Shown here piece after piece: positions 30,846-43,356 of a stretch of 64,000 nucleotides of DNA. Both the position numbers and the translations under genes were made by a program. Under the pieces are notes generated by a model. It was not told where the DNA came from. It did no database searches and saw only the letters and a list, made by a program, of their open reading frames with translations. Source of the DNA: Symsagittifera roscoffensis. Its lineage: Eukaryota > Xenacoelomorpha > Acoela > Convolutidae. Within the stretch, counting starts at the first letter, position 1; each line of letters begins with the position of its first letter. The DNA is taken from assembly GCF_963678635.1 (NCBI RefSeq), contig NC_087067.1:54182233-54246232 (forward strand). The letters are read 5' to 3'.

Positions 30846-31968
30846 TCTGACTGATGATAAAACCAGCAACAATCGAGTTCAATTTGTCGTGAAACTTTCA
30901 ATGGAAATTGATTCAAAAATCTTTAATATACAGCAAAAACGCCATTGAACGCAAGCTTGCTGATAATTTGTTGCAACAGAAGTGTAATAAAAATGTATAA
31001 CATACGCTATTGAGTAGTTAAGAACTTGTTAAAAATTGTAAAAAGCTGCATATTTATAAAACATCGATTAATTGAAAGGTTTTGCCTAACTGAAATATTT
31101 ATTTTTCCTTGCATACTGTTTGTAAAACTGTTCATAGAGTAGTGCTTTTTTTATGCAGATAATGAGGGCTGATTTAATAGGAATTATGATTTTTTGTCAA
31201 TTTCAGAAAAGAATTTAATAACTGCCCTAGAAAAGATGACAAAATGTACACTTTTGAAAGTTTCAAGATAATTGTATACATCATTCTGAACCAAAAATTT
31301 ACTTCATTTTAGAAATTCAGATTTGAAACATCAATATACAGTTATCAGATTGTGAAAATTTTTTGACGACTTTTCGCAAAGTATTTATGTAATTAATCTA
31401 CTTCGGAAAATTAAACATTCGTTGAATTGATACTTTTTTCCATCTAAAATTCAATTTTCAATTAATATTTTGTTCAAATTGAATTAAGTTGGAAGATAGT
31501 AGATGAAGCAGAAACTGAGAAAATACTAAGTTGAGATAGAATAAACTTAATTTTATTCATTAGAAGTTTCGAAATTTTTTACTAAGTTTAGTTTTTAAAT
31601 TATATCTTGGGAAAAATATCCAACGTAATAATCTCAAATATTTATCTTTATGTGTAATTTATCGGAACGTTTGTAGTCATTTGATATATTAGGTAATTTT
31701 ATCAGAAAATTTAGACGTTTTGAGGATAATTTTTGTGAAGGAAACCCAACTTCGCCAGCTTTTGGAAGATGATACATGAAAAATAAATCTAAAATTCGCT
31801 TTCAAGATCTACATTTAATTATTTTCCGACAAAAAAACAAAATAATGTGATGCAGAAACATTTTACGGAAAATTTTACGGAACTTGCTGAAAATTTCTAA
31901 ATAAACTCATACGTTATCAGAACCAGATGTTTATTATACGGAATTGAGCATAAAAAAAGTTCAGTTAG
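30846..31968 (+). pseudogene. modules E and F copy 2
   Basis: Same order as copy 1. The possible donor after E reads GCAAAAACG here instead of GTAAAAACG. The F segments T-A-L-E-K-M-T-K, W-K-I-V-D-E-A-E-T-E-K and K-I-R-F-Q-D-L-H-L-I are kept, with several stops. Confidence 0.5.
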
Positions 31969-32334
31969 ACACACAGTAAAGATTTTTTTCTGGTTAATTT
32001 CAATTTTTTTTTCAATTAGAAAATTAAGTAGAACTATTGAGTTTTTTGCTTAATAATTTTCTTTACATTTTTTCGCTTTCTAAAAAATTATTATGCTTTT
32101 TTGTTGCACTGTTAAAAATTAAAGTTTGAGAATTTCTTTGTTTTGATAAATAAAAAATCCATTTTTGCACGTATCTCAATCATAAACATCAAAAAAAGAA
32201 TGTATTTAGATAGGGATTAGCACTACAAATAGATAGGGAATTATCAATACTGATTATTTCTAAACAATAATTTAATAATAAGAAAAAAGAAGCTAGGTTT
32301 TTGCAAATATTTATTTCAGAAAATCTTAACAGGA

Positions 32335-32709
32335 AACTGCAGTTAATTTCAACAAATCAGATTCATTTTTTGAGTTTTGATCTTTTCGAATTCTGTCTAA
32401 AAATATTGAGCCCAGAGTTTGCGTAGATGCATATTTTTAATTAGAACTTAAATAATGTTTTTTTAAATTTTTCCGAACGAGTCGTTTGATTGATACGCTT
32501 CGTGATTTTCCGGCTTCTAACCATCGTAAATTATGGTGAACTCCGCAACTAAATTGATTGAAAATTTCCTCACTTGATGTGACAGTACTTGAAAAGAGTT
32601 TGTGTTTGTACAAAGTGTTACGACAATCAATTTCTTGATATATGTATTGATTTTTGTCGAATCTCTGAAAAATTTGGCTAAGAGATGTTCCTATTAAAAT
32701 TAAATGGAA
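32335..32709 (-). pseudogene. module A copy 5, 5'-truncated
   Basis: A is cut at aaattaaatggaa and fused directly to the Y-box region (ttgcaatgctcaattctgattgg), so the 5' part of A and all of B and C are deleted. Confidence 0.6.
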
Positions 32710-33350
32710 TTGCAATGCTCAATTCTGATTGGTTTTTAGCAAAAAAGATACAATGTTTCCTATAAGGAAGGCTCGATTCTGATTGGTTGATGTCAATATT
32801 TTTGTTGAAAACTCTATGAATAAATTCGATGATTTTTACTTCAGCTTTGCTAATTAGTGTGATATTCACTCTGATTTTCTTCAAGTTAAAAACAATTGTT
32901 AGGAAATTTGATTTTTTTTGACTTTTTTCATAATTATTTAAATATGGTGAACTCCGCAACTAAATTGATTGAAAATTTCCTCACTTGATGTGACAGTACT
33001 TGAAAAGAGTTTGTGTTTGTACAAAGTGTTACGACAATCAATTTCTTGATATATGTATTGATTTTTGTCGAATCTCTGAAGAATTTGGCTAAGAGATGTT
33101 CCTATTAAAATTAAATGGAATTGCAATGCTCAATTCTGATTGGTTTTTAGCAAAAAAGATACAATGTTTCCTATAAGGAAGGCTCGATTCTGATTGGTTG
33201 ATGTCAAAATTTTTGTTGAAAACTCTATGAATAAATTCGATGATTTTTACTTCAGCTTTGCTAATTAGTGTGATATTCACTCTGATTTTCTTCAAGTTAA
33301 AAACAATTGTTAGGAAATTTGCTTTTTTTGACTTTTTTCATAATTATTTA
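32530..33350. repeat. 411-bp tandem duplication of the A/Y-box fusion
   Basis: The fusion point ttgcaatgctcaattctg occurs at 32,710 and again at 33,121. Between them, 32,942 (after ataattattta) jumps back into A (atggtgaactccgcaac). The second fusion copy continues into a full Y-box to D segment; the first ends before D. Confidence 0.85.
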
Positions 33351-33430
33351 AGGCTATTCAACTCTTTTATTCTAAAATTTGAGGACATTCTAAATCTCTC
33401 ATTTATTCTCAAGTTCTTATTTACTTAACA
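33129..33430 (+). promoter_or_regulatory. Y-box cluster, copy 3 (two boxes)
   Basis: Two ctgattgg boxes, at about 33,136 and 33,193. The most upstream box is lost with the deletion that fused A to this segment. Confidence 0.55.
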
Positions 33431-33650
33431 AATTGCCGTCACTGAGTAGAAAAGAAAGAGATGCATGTCTTGAATGTGGCAGAGAAAACACACGTAAAGA
33501 TGCGTCAAGACATCGTAGAACCTGTGATGTATTGAAGTGTTCGAACTAAAACTCTTATACTTATAGCAGCAAGGAACTCACTAATCATTTCAAGAAAACA
33601 TTCTTCCTGTCAACATATTGTTAAATTATGAGTTCAGCAGTCTCCAAACA
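33431..33650 (+). pseudogene. module D copy 3
   Basis: Same state as copy 2: TTG start, TAG after the fourth codon, intact finger 1, TAA at the finger 2 cysteine. Confidence 0.6.
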
Positions 33651-33856
33651 TACACCAAGAGAAAATAAAAATAAACTTTTTTAATTAAAAACATAAAAAT
33701 CACTTTGAATTATAATTTTTACTGAATCCGAAAACTCTATTTAATTATGATAAATTTGAAAAATTCTAGTAAAATTTATGAAGTTCTAGTAGTACTTCTG
33801 ATAATTAAGAATTTTTTCATCACAATTTTTAATCTGTCATTTTTTTTATTCAAAGG

Positions 33857-34979
33857 TTCTGACTGATGATAAAACCAGCAACAATCGAGTTCAATTTGTC
33901 GTGAAACTTTCAATGGAAATTGATTCAAAAATCTTTAATATACAGCAAAAACGCCATTGAATGCAAGCTTGCTGATAATTTGTTGCAACAGAAGTGTAAT
34001 AAAAATGTATAACATACGCTATTGAGTAGTTAAGAACTTGTTAAAAATTGTAAAAAGCTGCATATTTATAAAACATCGATTAATTGATAGGTTTTGCCTA
34101 ACTGAAATATTTATTTTTCCTTGCATACTGTTTGTAAAACTGTTCATAGAGTAGTGCTTTTTTTATGCAGATAATGAGGGCTGATTTAATAGGAATTAAG
34201 ATTTTTTGTCAATTTCAGAAAAGAATTTGATAACTGCCCTAGAAAAGATGACAAAATGTACACTTTTGAAAGTTTCAAGATAATTGTATACATCATTCTG
34301 AACCAAACATTTACTTCATTTTAGAAATTCAGATTTGAAACATCAATATACAGTTATCAGATTGTGAAAATTTTTTGACGACTTTTCGCAAATTATTTAT
34401 GTAATTGATCTACTTCGGAAAATTAAACATTCGTTGAATTGATACTTTTTTCCATCTAAAATTCAATTTTCAATTAAAATTTTGTTCAAATTGAATTAAG
34501 TTGGAAGATAGTAGATGAAGCAGAAACTGAGAAAATACTAAGTTGAGATAGAATAAACTTAATTTTATTCATTAGAAGTTTCGAAATTTTTTACTAAGTT
34601 TAGTTTTTAAATTATATCTTGGGAAAAATATCCAACGTAATAATCTCAAATATTTATCTTTATGTGTAATTTATCGGAACGTTTGTAGTCATTTGATATA
34701 TTAGGTAATTTTATCAGAAAATTTAGACGTTTTGAGGATAATTTTTGTGAAGGAAACCCAACTTCGCCATCTTTTGGAAGATGATACATGAAAAATAAAT
34801 CTAAAATTCGCTTTCAAGATCTACATTTAATTATTTTCCGACAAAAAACAAAATAATGTGATGCAGAAACATTTTACGGAAAATTTTACGGAACTTGCTG
34901 AAAATTTCTAAATAAACTCATACGTTATCAGAACCAGATGTTTATTATACGGAATTGAGCATAAAAAAAGTTCAGTTAG
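33857..34979 (+). pseudogene. modules E and F copy 3
   Basis: Nearly identical to copy 2 (same GC donor-like site). The 3,011-bp spacing between the two is a recent tandem duplication of a shortened unit. Confidence 0.5.
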
Positions 34980-35339
34980 ACACACAGTAAAGATTTTTTT
35001 CTGGTTAATTTCAATTTTTTTTTCAATTAGAAAATTAAGTAGAACTATTGAGTTTTTTGCTTAATAATTTTCTTTACATATTTTCGCTTTCTAAAAAATT
35101 ATTATGCTTTTTTGTTGCACTGTTAAAAATTAAACTTTGAGAATTTCTTTGTTTTGATAAATAAAAAATCCATTTTTGCACGTATCTCAATCATAAACAT
35201 CAAAAAAAGAATGTATTTAGATAGGGATTAGCACTACAAATAGATAGGGAATTATCAATACTGATTATTTCTAAACAATAATTTAATAATAAGAAAAAAG
35301 AAGCTAGGTTTTTGCAAATATTTATTTCAGAAAATCTTA

Positions 35340-35886
35340 ACAGAAAACTGCAGTTAATTTCAACAAATCAGATTCATTTTTTGAGTTTTGATCTTTTTGA
35401 ATTCTGTCTAAAAATATTGAGCCCAGAGTTTGCGTAGATGCATATTTTTAATTAGAACTTAAATAATGTTTTTTTAAATTTTTCCGAACGAGTCGTTTGA
35501 TTGATACGCTTTGTGATTTTCCGGCTTCTAACCATCGTAAATTATGGTGAACTCCGCAACTAAATTGATTGAAAATTTCCTCACTTGATGTGACAGTACT
35601 TGAAAAGAGTTTGTGTTTGTACAAAGTGTTACGACAATCAATTTCTTGATATATGTATTGATTTTTGTCAAATCTCTGAAGAATTTGGCTAAGAGATGTT
35701 CCTATTAAAATTAAATGGAAGTTGCAACTTTCCAGGGAACAAAAAGGATTGTGAGTAGACACGCAATAATCTTGGTTTAATATGTATTTTTCGTAAAAAT
35801 TATTGGAAACAGAAATGAACATTGATTTATTATTATAATCTGAATAAAAGCTGGGAAGAGCTTGACACGTAGCAGCTGCCATTGGG
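35340..35886 (-). pseudogene. module A copy 6
   Basis: Complete at both ends, with the ATG in ccaatggcagctgctacg and the splice-like site. The overlapping frame 35,448-35,903 gives the longest A-region ORF (151 aa). The preferred frame carries the TAG after Y-D-G and G-N-type changes. It shares a divergent start region with B. Confidence 0.5.
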
Positions 35887-35987
35887 AAGAATAAATTTTG
35901 CACAACGATTTAGTTGTAGTAGTAACACCGAAGCAGTTTCCATATAGGGAAAATGATACAAAACCTTCGATATTGGGTACTACTTCC
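35880..35987. promoter_or_regulatory. A/B divergent start region
   Basis: The ATG of A on the minus strand and the ATG of B on the plus strand (35,988) are only about 105 bp apart. The gap holds the CCAAT-like ccattggga (overlapping the A start), gattta(g/a)ttgtagtagtaac and a gatacaaaa(c/a)cttcgat segment, conserved in all eight copies. A shared bidirectional promoter is possible. Confidence 0.4.
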
Positions 35988-36624
35988 ATGGAAATCACGA
36001 TGACTCAATCTTTTTACTTCCATTTTCATTTAATCTCAAAACCATTTTTCTCATTTCTCCTCAACTTATCAGTTTGCTCTTCAAAAATGTACTCAAGAAA
36101 AGTTGATAGTTTCAACTATACTGAATTTTCAAAAAATCAAAAACGAATTGGGAGATTTTTTTGGTTCAAAAATCCTAAAAGGGGAAAATATACTTCAAAC
36201 CGTGCTTTCAACTATTAAAAACAAATGATTTGGGACAATTTAAAAAGTACAACAAGTCTATCTTAGTGGAAAAGAAAAAGAAGCAGTATCGGCAATCCGG
36301 ATTACTGTTATTCACGATGCTGAAAACCTTGGAATCCTACCTATATATGAAGCCAAATCTGGTAAAGAGTCACCTTTGGATCAGGAGCTCGACATCTGTA
36401 ATAGAGTATATGAAAGAACAACATACAACATGTGGAGGGTGTGTGTCACAATCAAGAAGTACAATGTAAACAAGCCAACCTACATTCAGATTCGGCTCTT
36501 CAATGCAGATGGAAATCAATACTTGAAGCAAGTTGCATATGTCAACTATACTTTGAATGAATTCAAAGAACTGTCCCAAATTTTGGGAGATTTCATGTTT
36601 GTTGATAATTGTGAACCTCAGTAA
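35988..36624 (+). pseudogene. module B copy 4, nearly complete
   Basis: The signal peptide and following region (N-Y-T-E-F-S-K-N-Q-K, G-R-F-F-W-F) stay in one frame to 36,218, without the insertion seen in copies 1-3. A missing C after ggtt shifts the next part. The C-terminal half is open in 36,376-36,624 (I-R-L-F-N-A-D-G-N, N-E-F-K-E-L-S-Q-I-L, D-N-C-E-P-Q). The lesions differ from those of copies 1-3. Confidence 0.65.
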
Positions 36625-37054
36625 TACTTGGTGATGTTTTGTATGTCTGGTAATTGAAAAATTATTGGTTCAAAACAATTTTTTTCACTGAAGTGTACAT
36701 TTAGAGCTAGGATGTCTGCGAAAAAATCTAACAAAACTTTCAATTTAGTCAAAATTGGCATAAAAGATTAACCAATTATCAGTTAGCTTTCCAGTTGTTA
36801 CTTGAAAGTTACAGAAAAAAGCTTTTTTTTCTTACTGTTTTATCTAAATTTCATTAAATTTTGTCATATTTGAACAAAACTAAAAAAAAGAATATGGTTG
36901 GAAACCTTATCATAATTTTTTGAATTTCTGTTTTTCATTGGCTGTTTTAATTTTTTTTTGCCATGGTTTTAGGTTTTGATTGGTTTCACAAAAAAAAGAA
37001 ATTCGACTCTAAATAGAAGAAAACTTTATATGGTGATTACACTGTAAATTAAAA

Positions 37055-37500
37055 ATGATACAACATTTCGGGTTGTTACAAGTTCCTTTGTCTGTTTTAG
37101 TAAGAAACTTGTCTATAATGCACATTCATCAGATTTTCAAGTTGAACTACTACAAAAAACTACAAGATTGGTGGACAGATGATGTGAATGGAGATTGTAT
37201 AAGTTTTAACTTTTATAGAAACACAGAAAGCTCAATGATTTTTTTAAAAAGATGGAGAGAAGATAAAAAAAAGTACTGCCAGATTTATCAACGATGTTCT
37301 TATTTAGAAAAAAATTAACTCAAATAATTGAGTGGTCCGTCAGTAAAAAAACAAACAATGGAAGAGTCTATGAAACAAAAATTGAAGATAAAGAACATTA
37401 TTTTGATTACCGTTTTGAGTTTGATACAAATACAAAGTCTAGATTTGCCAGAATATCTTTTAATCGCTTATCCAAATTTAAAAGACTTCCATTTGCTTAA
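37055..37500 (+). pseudogene. module C copy 3
   Basis: The ATG, leader and body are open from 37,055 (with a short internal deletion in the leader) through W-W-T-D-D-V-N-G-D-C and S-S-M-I-F-L-K-R-W-R-E-D. A missing base in an a-run then shifts the frame. The C-terminal half is open 37,294-37,500 (F-R-K-K-L-T-Q, Y-F-D-Y-R-F-E-F-D, S-F-N-R-L-S-K-F-K-R-L). Confidence 0.6.
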
Positions 37501-37777
37501 ACTAAAATAAACCAAAAAAAAAACAAAAAAAAATGGGTAATTTATTTTTTCACTGGTTAGAAACAGAACAAATCATTAAATTGTTGTTCGAATTTTCAAA
37601 GTTTTAATTGAGTATCGAAACAACAATATAAACCAGAAATCTAATTTATCGCCTTTTGTGTCAAATATATATGTTATCTATGTCAGAAAAAGTCAATAAA
37701 GTTGACTGATTGGGAACTTTCATCATCATAGTTTTGTTCTGATCTAGAAAAAATTAAAAATCTGTGAATACTTCATT

Positions 37778-37830
37778 CTGATTGGTTAATACGTGTGAAG
37801 CAATGCTCAATTCTGATTGGTTTTTAGCAA
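37778..37830 (+). promoter_or_regulatory. Y-box cluster, copy 4 (two boxes)
   Basis: Two ctgattgg boxes remain (about 37,778 and 37,813, spacing 35). The third site reads gctcgatttgttgatg, deleted for the core. Confidence 0.5.
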
Positions 37831-38089
37831 AAAGATACAATGTTTTTTATAAGGAAGGCTCGATTTGTTGATGTAAACTCTTTGAATAAATTGGATGATT
37901 TTTACTTCAACTTGGCTAATTAGTGTGATATCTTTTCTGATTTTCTTCCACGTTAAAAACAATTGGTTAAGAAATTTGCTTTTTTGATTTTTTTAAATAA
38001 TTTTTTAAGGTTATTCAACTCTTTTATTCTAAACTTTGAGGACATTCTTAATCTCCCATTTATTCTCAATTTCTTATTTACTTAACAAA

Positions 38090-38206
38090 ATGTCGTCATT
38101 GAGTAGAAGCGAAAGAGATGCCTGTCTTGAATGTGGCAGAGAATACACACGTAAAGATGCGTCAAGACATCGTAGAACCTGTGATGAAGTGAAGCGTTCG
38201 AACTAA
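38090..38206 (+). CDS. module D copy 4, 38-aa zinc-finger ORF
   Basis: Intact ATG after ttacttaacaaa. Residues 12-31 form C-x2-C-x11-H-x3-C. The frame ends at TAA (38,204-38,206), at the position of the second Cys of a second finger whose remainder (x12-H-x4-H, with the first Cys changed to Arg here) continues in frame after the stop. A single C2HC finger of this size could fold, but the shared stop suggests a truncated two-finger protein. Confidence 0.45.
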   Translation: MSSLSRSERDACLECGREYTRKDASRHRRTCDEVKRSN

Positions 38207-38518
38207 AACTTTTATACTTATAGCAGCAAGGAACTCACTAATCATTTCAAGAAGAAGCCTTATTCTTGTCACTATAATGTTAACTTGTGTGCTCAGCATT
38301 CTCCAAACACACACCAAGAGAAAATAAAGTTAAAAATTTTTTAATTAAAAACATAAAAATCACTTTGATTAATTTTTTTACTGAATCCAAAAACTCTATT
38401 TAATTATGATAAATTTGAAAAATTCTAGTAAAATTTATGAAGTTCTAGTAGTATTTCTGATAATTAAGAAGTTTTCTCATCACAATTCTTAATCTGTCAT
38501 TTATTTTTTTATTCAAAG

Positions 38519-39619
38519 GTTCTGACTGATGATAAAACCAGCAACAATCGAGTTCAATTTGTCGTGAAACTTTCAATGGAAAACGATCCAAAAATCTTTA
38601 ATATACAGTAAAAACGCCATTGAATGCAAACTTGCTGATAATTTGTTGCAACAAATGTGTAATAAAAATGCATAACATACGCTATTGAGCAGTTAAGTAC
38701 TTGTTAAAAATTCTAAAAAGCTGGATATTTATAAGGCATCGATTAATTGAAAGGTTTTGCCTAAATGACAATTTTAATTTTTCCTTGCATAGTGTTTGTG
38801 AAAGTTTTCATAGAGAATTGCTTTTTTATGCAGATAATGAGGGCTGATTTATTAGGAATTATGATTTTTTGACAATTTCAGAAAAGAATTTGATAACTGA
38901 CCTGGAAAAGATGAAAAAAAAAATGTGCGTTTTTGAAAATTTCAAGATAATGATATACATCATTCTGAATCAAAAACTTACTTCAATATAGAAGTTCAGA
39001 TTTGAAACATCAATATCCAGTTATCAAATTGTGAAAATCTTGAAGAATGTTAGCAAAGTATTTATGATAATAATCTGCTTCGGAAAATTGAACGTTCGTT
39101 GAATTTATACTTTTTTAACCTAAAAATCAATTTTCAATTAAGTTGGAAGATAGTAGATGAAGCAGAAACTGAGAAAAAACTAGGTTGAGATAGAAAAAAA
39201 TTAATTTTGTGCATTAGAAGTTTTGAGATTTTTTACCAAGTTTAGTTATAAACTATCTCTTGGGAAAAAATCCAACATAATAATCTCAAAGATTTATATT
39301 TATGTGTAATTTATTGGAACGTTTGTAGTCATTTGTTATATTAGGTAATTTTATCAGAAAATTCAGATGTTTTGAGGATAATTTTTGCGAAGGAAATCCA
39401 ACTCTGACATCTTTTGGAAGACGATGCATGAAAAATAAATCTAAAATTCGCTTTCAAGATCTCCATTTATTTACTTTCCGACAAAAAACAAAATAAATTG
39501 ATGCCGAAAGACTTTTATCAAAAATATTATGGAACTTGCCAAATAGTTCTAAATAAACTTATACTTTGGCAGAACCAGATATTTATTATACGGAATTGCA
39601 CATAAAAAAGTTCAGTTAG
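38519..39619 (+). pseudogene. modules E and F copy 4
   Basis: The E segment is intact up to tacagtaaaaacg. F has an insertion of four A residues in the gatgaaaaaaaaaatgtgcg run and a 24-bp deletion before W-K-I-V-D-E-A-E-T-E-K. The C-terminal F segment has a stop after Q-K-T-K. Confidence 0.5.
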
Positions 39620-39714
39620 ACACACAGTAAAGTTTTTTTTCTGGTTAACTTCAATTTTTTTTTCAATAAGAAAATTAAGTAGAACTATAGAGTTTTTTGC
39701 TTATTAAATTTCGC

Positions 39715-40680
39715 AAAAATATTCATTTTTTACAATTTCCATCTTGATTTCTTTTTTTAAATTGACCTAGTATTATTTAGACGCTATCATTTCTATTTTT
39801 GTCTCTGCCAGCAATTTTTTTGTTGAATTGATACATTTTCCTCATAAATTCTCCAGTTCTGACTAAATATTCTTACCAAGTGAGTTAAATAGCAAAAAGA
39901 TGCATTAAGCAGAAACAAAGACTAACCTTAAAACATAAAACAATTCCAAGGAAAAATAATGAAAATTATTTTGCAGAAGCAACAGAGAGATAGTCATCAC
40001 TTATGAAGAAGACTTTGTTTAATTTCAACCAATATCTAATAACGTTTTAAAATAAAATTATCCCATTTTTAGTCAATTTCAGCAGTTAACTGTTGTTTTT
40101 TCATCACTAATTTGAAATTTTTTTATTTAAACGTGAAAAACTTCTCAGAACTTGTAATTTTTGTACAAGTTTGGGTTAATCAGTGAGAAAAAACTGAAGA
40201 GGTGTTGAATATTTGAATCTGATCTAAAATTTCAAAAAATATTGCTCTTATCATTCAATTGATTTGAGTTTTTTATTTATATTCTGGCTAAATAGGACAA
40301 AAATCAGTTAAGAACCAAAATGAGAAGATAGAATTTGATTCAATTTTTCTTTACTTTCTTAATTTCACTCTTTTCCGGAAGTTTCAATGTCGATTCAGCT
40401 AAGATGAGCAATTTTTAAGTGTTCAGAGCTTTATTTAACCCGCTTTCTAGCTCAAACGAAAGTAAACCTGATTGTATTACAATATTTTGAGGGAAAACTG
40501 TGGAAAAAACCAAATTTTTATTCAAAATTTTGTAGCACTGTCTCAAACTGATTCCAATTAAAAAACAAATTGAATCCGTTTTTTAACTCTGTACGTAAGA
40601 ATATTGTTTGAGTTAGACCAAAAGCAACAAAAAATCAGCCGAAATTTTCAGATTTCTGCAATTGTTTTCCAAAACTTAAA
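39715..40680. mobile_element. internal fragment of the Polinton-like element
   Basis: Matches 45,000-45,920 and 60,050-60,970 (gacgctatcatttctatttt to tcagccgaaattttcag) but ends before any terminal repeat, joining module E at 40,682. No coding frame is seen in it. The junction lies at the same point after F (ttttttgcttatt) as in the other two insertions. Confidence 0.65.
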
Positions 40681-40681
40681 A

Positions 40682-41759
40682 TTTCTGACTGATGATAAAA
40701 CCAGCAACAATCGAGTTCAATTTGTCGTGAAACTTTCATTGAAAATTGATCCAAAAACCTTTAATATACAGTAAAAACGCCATAAAGCAAACTTGCTGAT
40801 ATTTTGTTGCGATAAAAGTGTAATAAAAATGCATAACATACGCTATTGAATTGTTAAGTACTTGTTAAAAATTCTAAAAAGCTGGATGTTTTTAAAACAT
40901 CGACTAATTGAAAATTTTTGCCTAAATGAAAAAATAACTTTCCTCGCATATTGTTTGTAAATGTGTTCATAGTGTAGTGCTTTTTATTGCAGATAATGAG
41001 GGCTGATTTAATAGGAATTATGATTTTTGTCAATTTCAGAAAAGAATTTGATAACTGACCTGGAAAAGATGACAAAATGTACGTTTTTGAAAGATTCAAG
41101 ATATTGATATACATCATTCTGAACCAAAAATTTACTTCATTGTAGAAATTTAGATTTGAAACATCAATATACGGTTATCAGATTGTGAAAATCTTTTGAC
41201 GATCTTTAGCAAAGTATTTATGATGATAATCTGCTTCGGAAAATTGAACGTTCGTTGAATTGATACTTTTTTCCATCTAAAATTCAATTTTCAATTAAGA
41301 TTTTGTTCAAATTGAAATAAGTTGGAAGATGGTAGATGAAACAGAAACTGAGAAAATACTAAGTTGAAATAGAATAAACTTAATTTTATTCATTAGAAGT
41401 TTTGAAATATATCCCACGTAATAATCTCAAATATTTATCTTTATGTGTAATTTATCGGAAAGTTTGTAGTCATTTGATATATTAGGTATTTTTATCAGAA
41501 AATTTAGACGTTTTGAGGATAATTTTTGTGAAGGAAACCCAACTCCGACATCTTTTGGAAGATGATACATGAAAAATAAATCTAAAGTTCGCTTTCAAGA
41601 TCTACATTTTTTTAATTTCCCACAAAAAACGAGATAGTGTGATGCAGAAAAATTTTACGGAAAATATTATGGAACTTGCTCAAAATTTCCAAATAAACTC
41701 AAACGTTAGCAGAACCAGATGTTTATTATACGGAATTGAACATAAAAAAGTTCAGTTAG
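40682..41759 (+). pseudogene. modules E and F copy 5
   Basis: E with the GT-type site, F with T-D-L-E-K-M-T-K. A deletion removes about 60 bp before ggaaaaatatcc. The C-terminal segment is altered (gatctacatttttttaattt). Modules A to D are missing between this copy and copy 4. Confidence 0.5.
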
Positions 41760-42134
41760 ACACACAGTAAAGATTTTTTTCTGGTTAACTTCAATTTTTT
41801 TTCAATTAGAAAATAAGTAGAACTATTGAGTTTTTAGCTTAATAATTTTCAATACATGTTTTCGCTTTCTAAAAATTTATCATGCTTTTTTCTTGCAGTG
41901 TTAAATATTAAAGTTTAAGAATTTCTTTGTTTTAAGTTTGATACATAAAATTTCCATTTTTGCACGTATCTCAATCAAAAACATCCAAAAAAGAAAAAAA
42001 AGAATGTATTAAGATAGGTAATAGCACTACAAATAGATAGGAAATTATCAATAATGATTATTTCTTAACAATAATTTAACAATAAGAAAAAAGAAGCTAG
42101 GTTTTTGAAAATAATTATTTCAGAAAATCCTAAC

Positions 42135-42676
42135 AGAAAACAGCAGTTAATTTCAACAAATCAGATTCATTTTTTGAGCTTTGATCTTTTCAAAATCTGT
42201 CTAAAAATATTGAGCCCAGAGTTTGCGTAGATGCATGTTTTTGATAGAATTTAGATAATGTTTTTTGAGTTTTTCCGAACGAGTCGTTTGCTTGATACGC
42301 TTGGTGATTTTTTGGCTTCTTACCATCGTAAATTATGGTGAACTCCGCAACTAAGTTGATTGAATATTTCCCCACTTGATGTAACAGTACTTGAAAAGAA
42401 TCTGTGTTTGTACAAAATGTAAAGACAATCAATTTCTTGATATATGTATTGATATTTGTCGAATCTCTGAAGAATTTGGCTAAAGATGTTCTTATTAAAA
42501 TTAAATGGAACTTGCAACGTTCCAGGGAACAGAAAGAAATGTGAGTAGACAGGCAATAATCTTGGGTTAATATGTATTTTTCTTAAAAATTGTCGGAAAC
42601 AGAAATAAACATTGATTTATTATTATAATCTGAATAAAATCTGGGAAGAGCTTGACACGTAGCAGCTGCCATTGGG
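42135..42676 (-). pseudogene. module A copy 7
   Basis: The preferred frame is open 42,190-42,432 and extends beyond the usual stop to S-I-F-L-D-R-F. The acceptor-like site has lost one base (aataag). The 5' part is most like the partial copy at 24,765-24,930. Confidence 0.5.
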
Positions 42677-42776
42677 AAGAATGATTTTGCAGAACGATTT
42701 AATTGTAGTACTAACTCTTACGCAGTTTCCATATAGGGAAAATGATACAAAACCTTCGATATTGGGTACTACTTCG

Positions 42777-42930
42777 ATGAAAATCACGATAACTCAATCT
42801 TCTTACTTCCATTTTCATTTAATCTCAAAATCATTTTTCTCATTTCTCCTCATCTTATCAGTTTGCTCTTCAAAAATGTACTCAAGAAAAGTTGATAGTC
42901 CCAACTATACTGAATTTTCAAAAAATCAAA
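42777..42930 (+). pseudogene. module B copy 5, truncated and fused to D
   Basis: ATG (acttcgatgaaa) and signal peptide intact to K-N-Q, where the sequence joins the ATG of module D (atcaaaatgccgtcac). C and the Y-box cluster are deleted. The fused frame stops after a few codons (A-V-T-E). Confidence 0.7.
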
Positions 42931-43165
42931 ATGCCGTCACTGAATAGAAACGAAAGAGATGCATGTCTTGAATGTGGCAGAGAATACACGTAAAGATGCG
43001 TCAAGACATTGTAGAACCTGTGATGTAGTGAAGTGTTCGAACTGAAACTTTTATACTTATAGCAGCAAGGAACTCACTAATCATTTCAACAAGAAGCATT
43101 ATTCTTGGCAACATAAAGCTAAACTATGTGCTCAGCAGTCTCCAAAAACATACCAAGAGAAAATG
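42931..43165 (+). pseudogene. module D copy 5, with TGA at the finger 2 cysteine
   Basis: Intact ATG and finger 1 start, then a two-base deletion (gaatacacgtaaag) gives an early stop. At the finger 2 cysteine this copy has TGA where all others have TAA, one change from the expected TGC/TGT. The rest of finger 2 is readable (N-H-F-N-K-K-H). Confidence 0.6.
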
Positions 43166-43356
43166 AAGTGAAAAATTTTTTAATTAAAAACATAAAAATC
43201 ACTTTGAATAATTTTTTTTACTGAATCTGAAAAATCTTTTTAATTATGATAAAATTGAAAGTTTCTAGTAAAACTTATGAAGTTCTAGTAGTACTTCTGA
43301 TGATTAAGAAGTTTTCTCATCACAATTCTTAATCTGTAATTTTTTTTGTTCAAAGG

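Noticed and set aside
42931-43165. Selenocysteine at the TGA in module D copy 5
   Set aside because: All other copies have TAA at that site and this copy has an earlier frameshift, so recoding is unlikely here.
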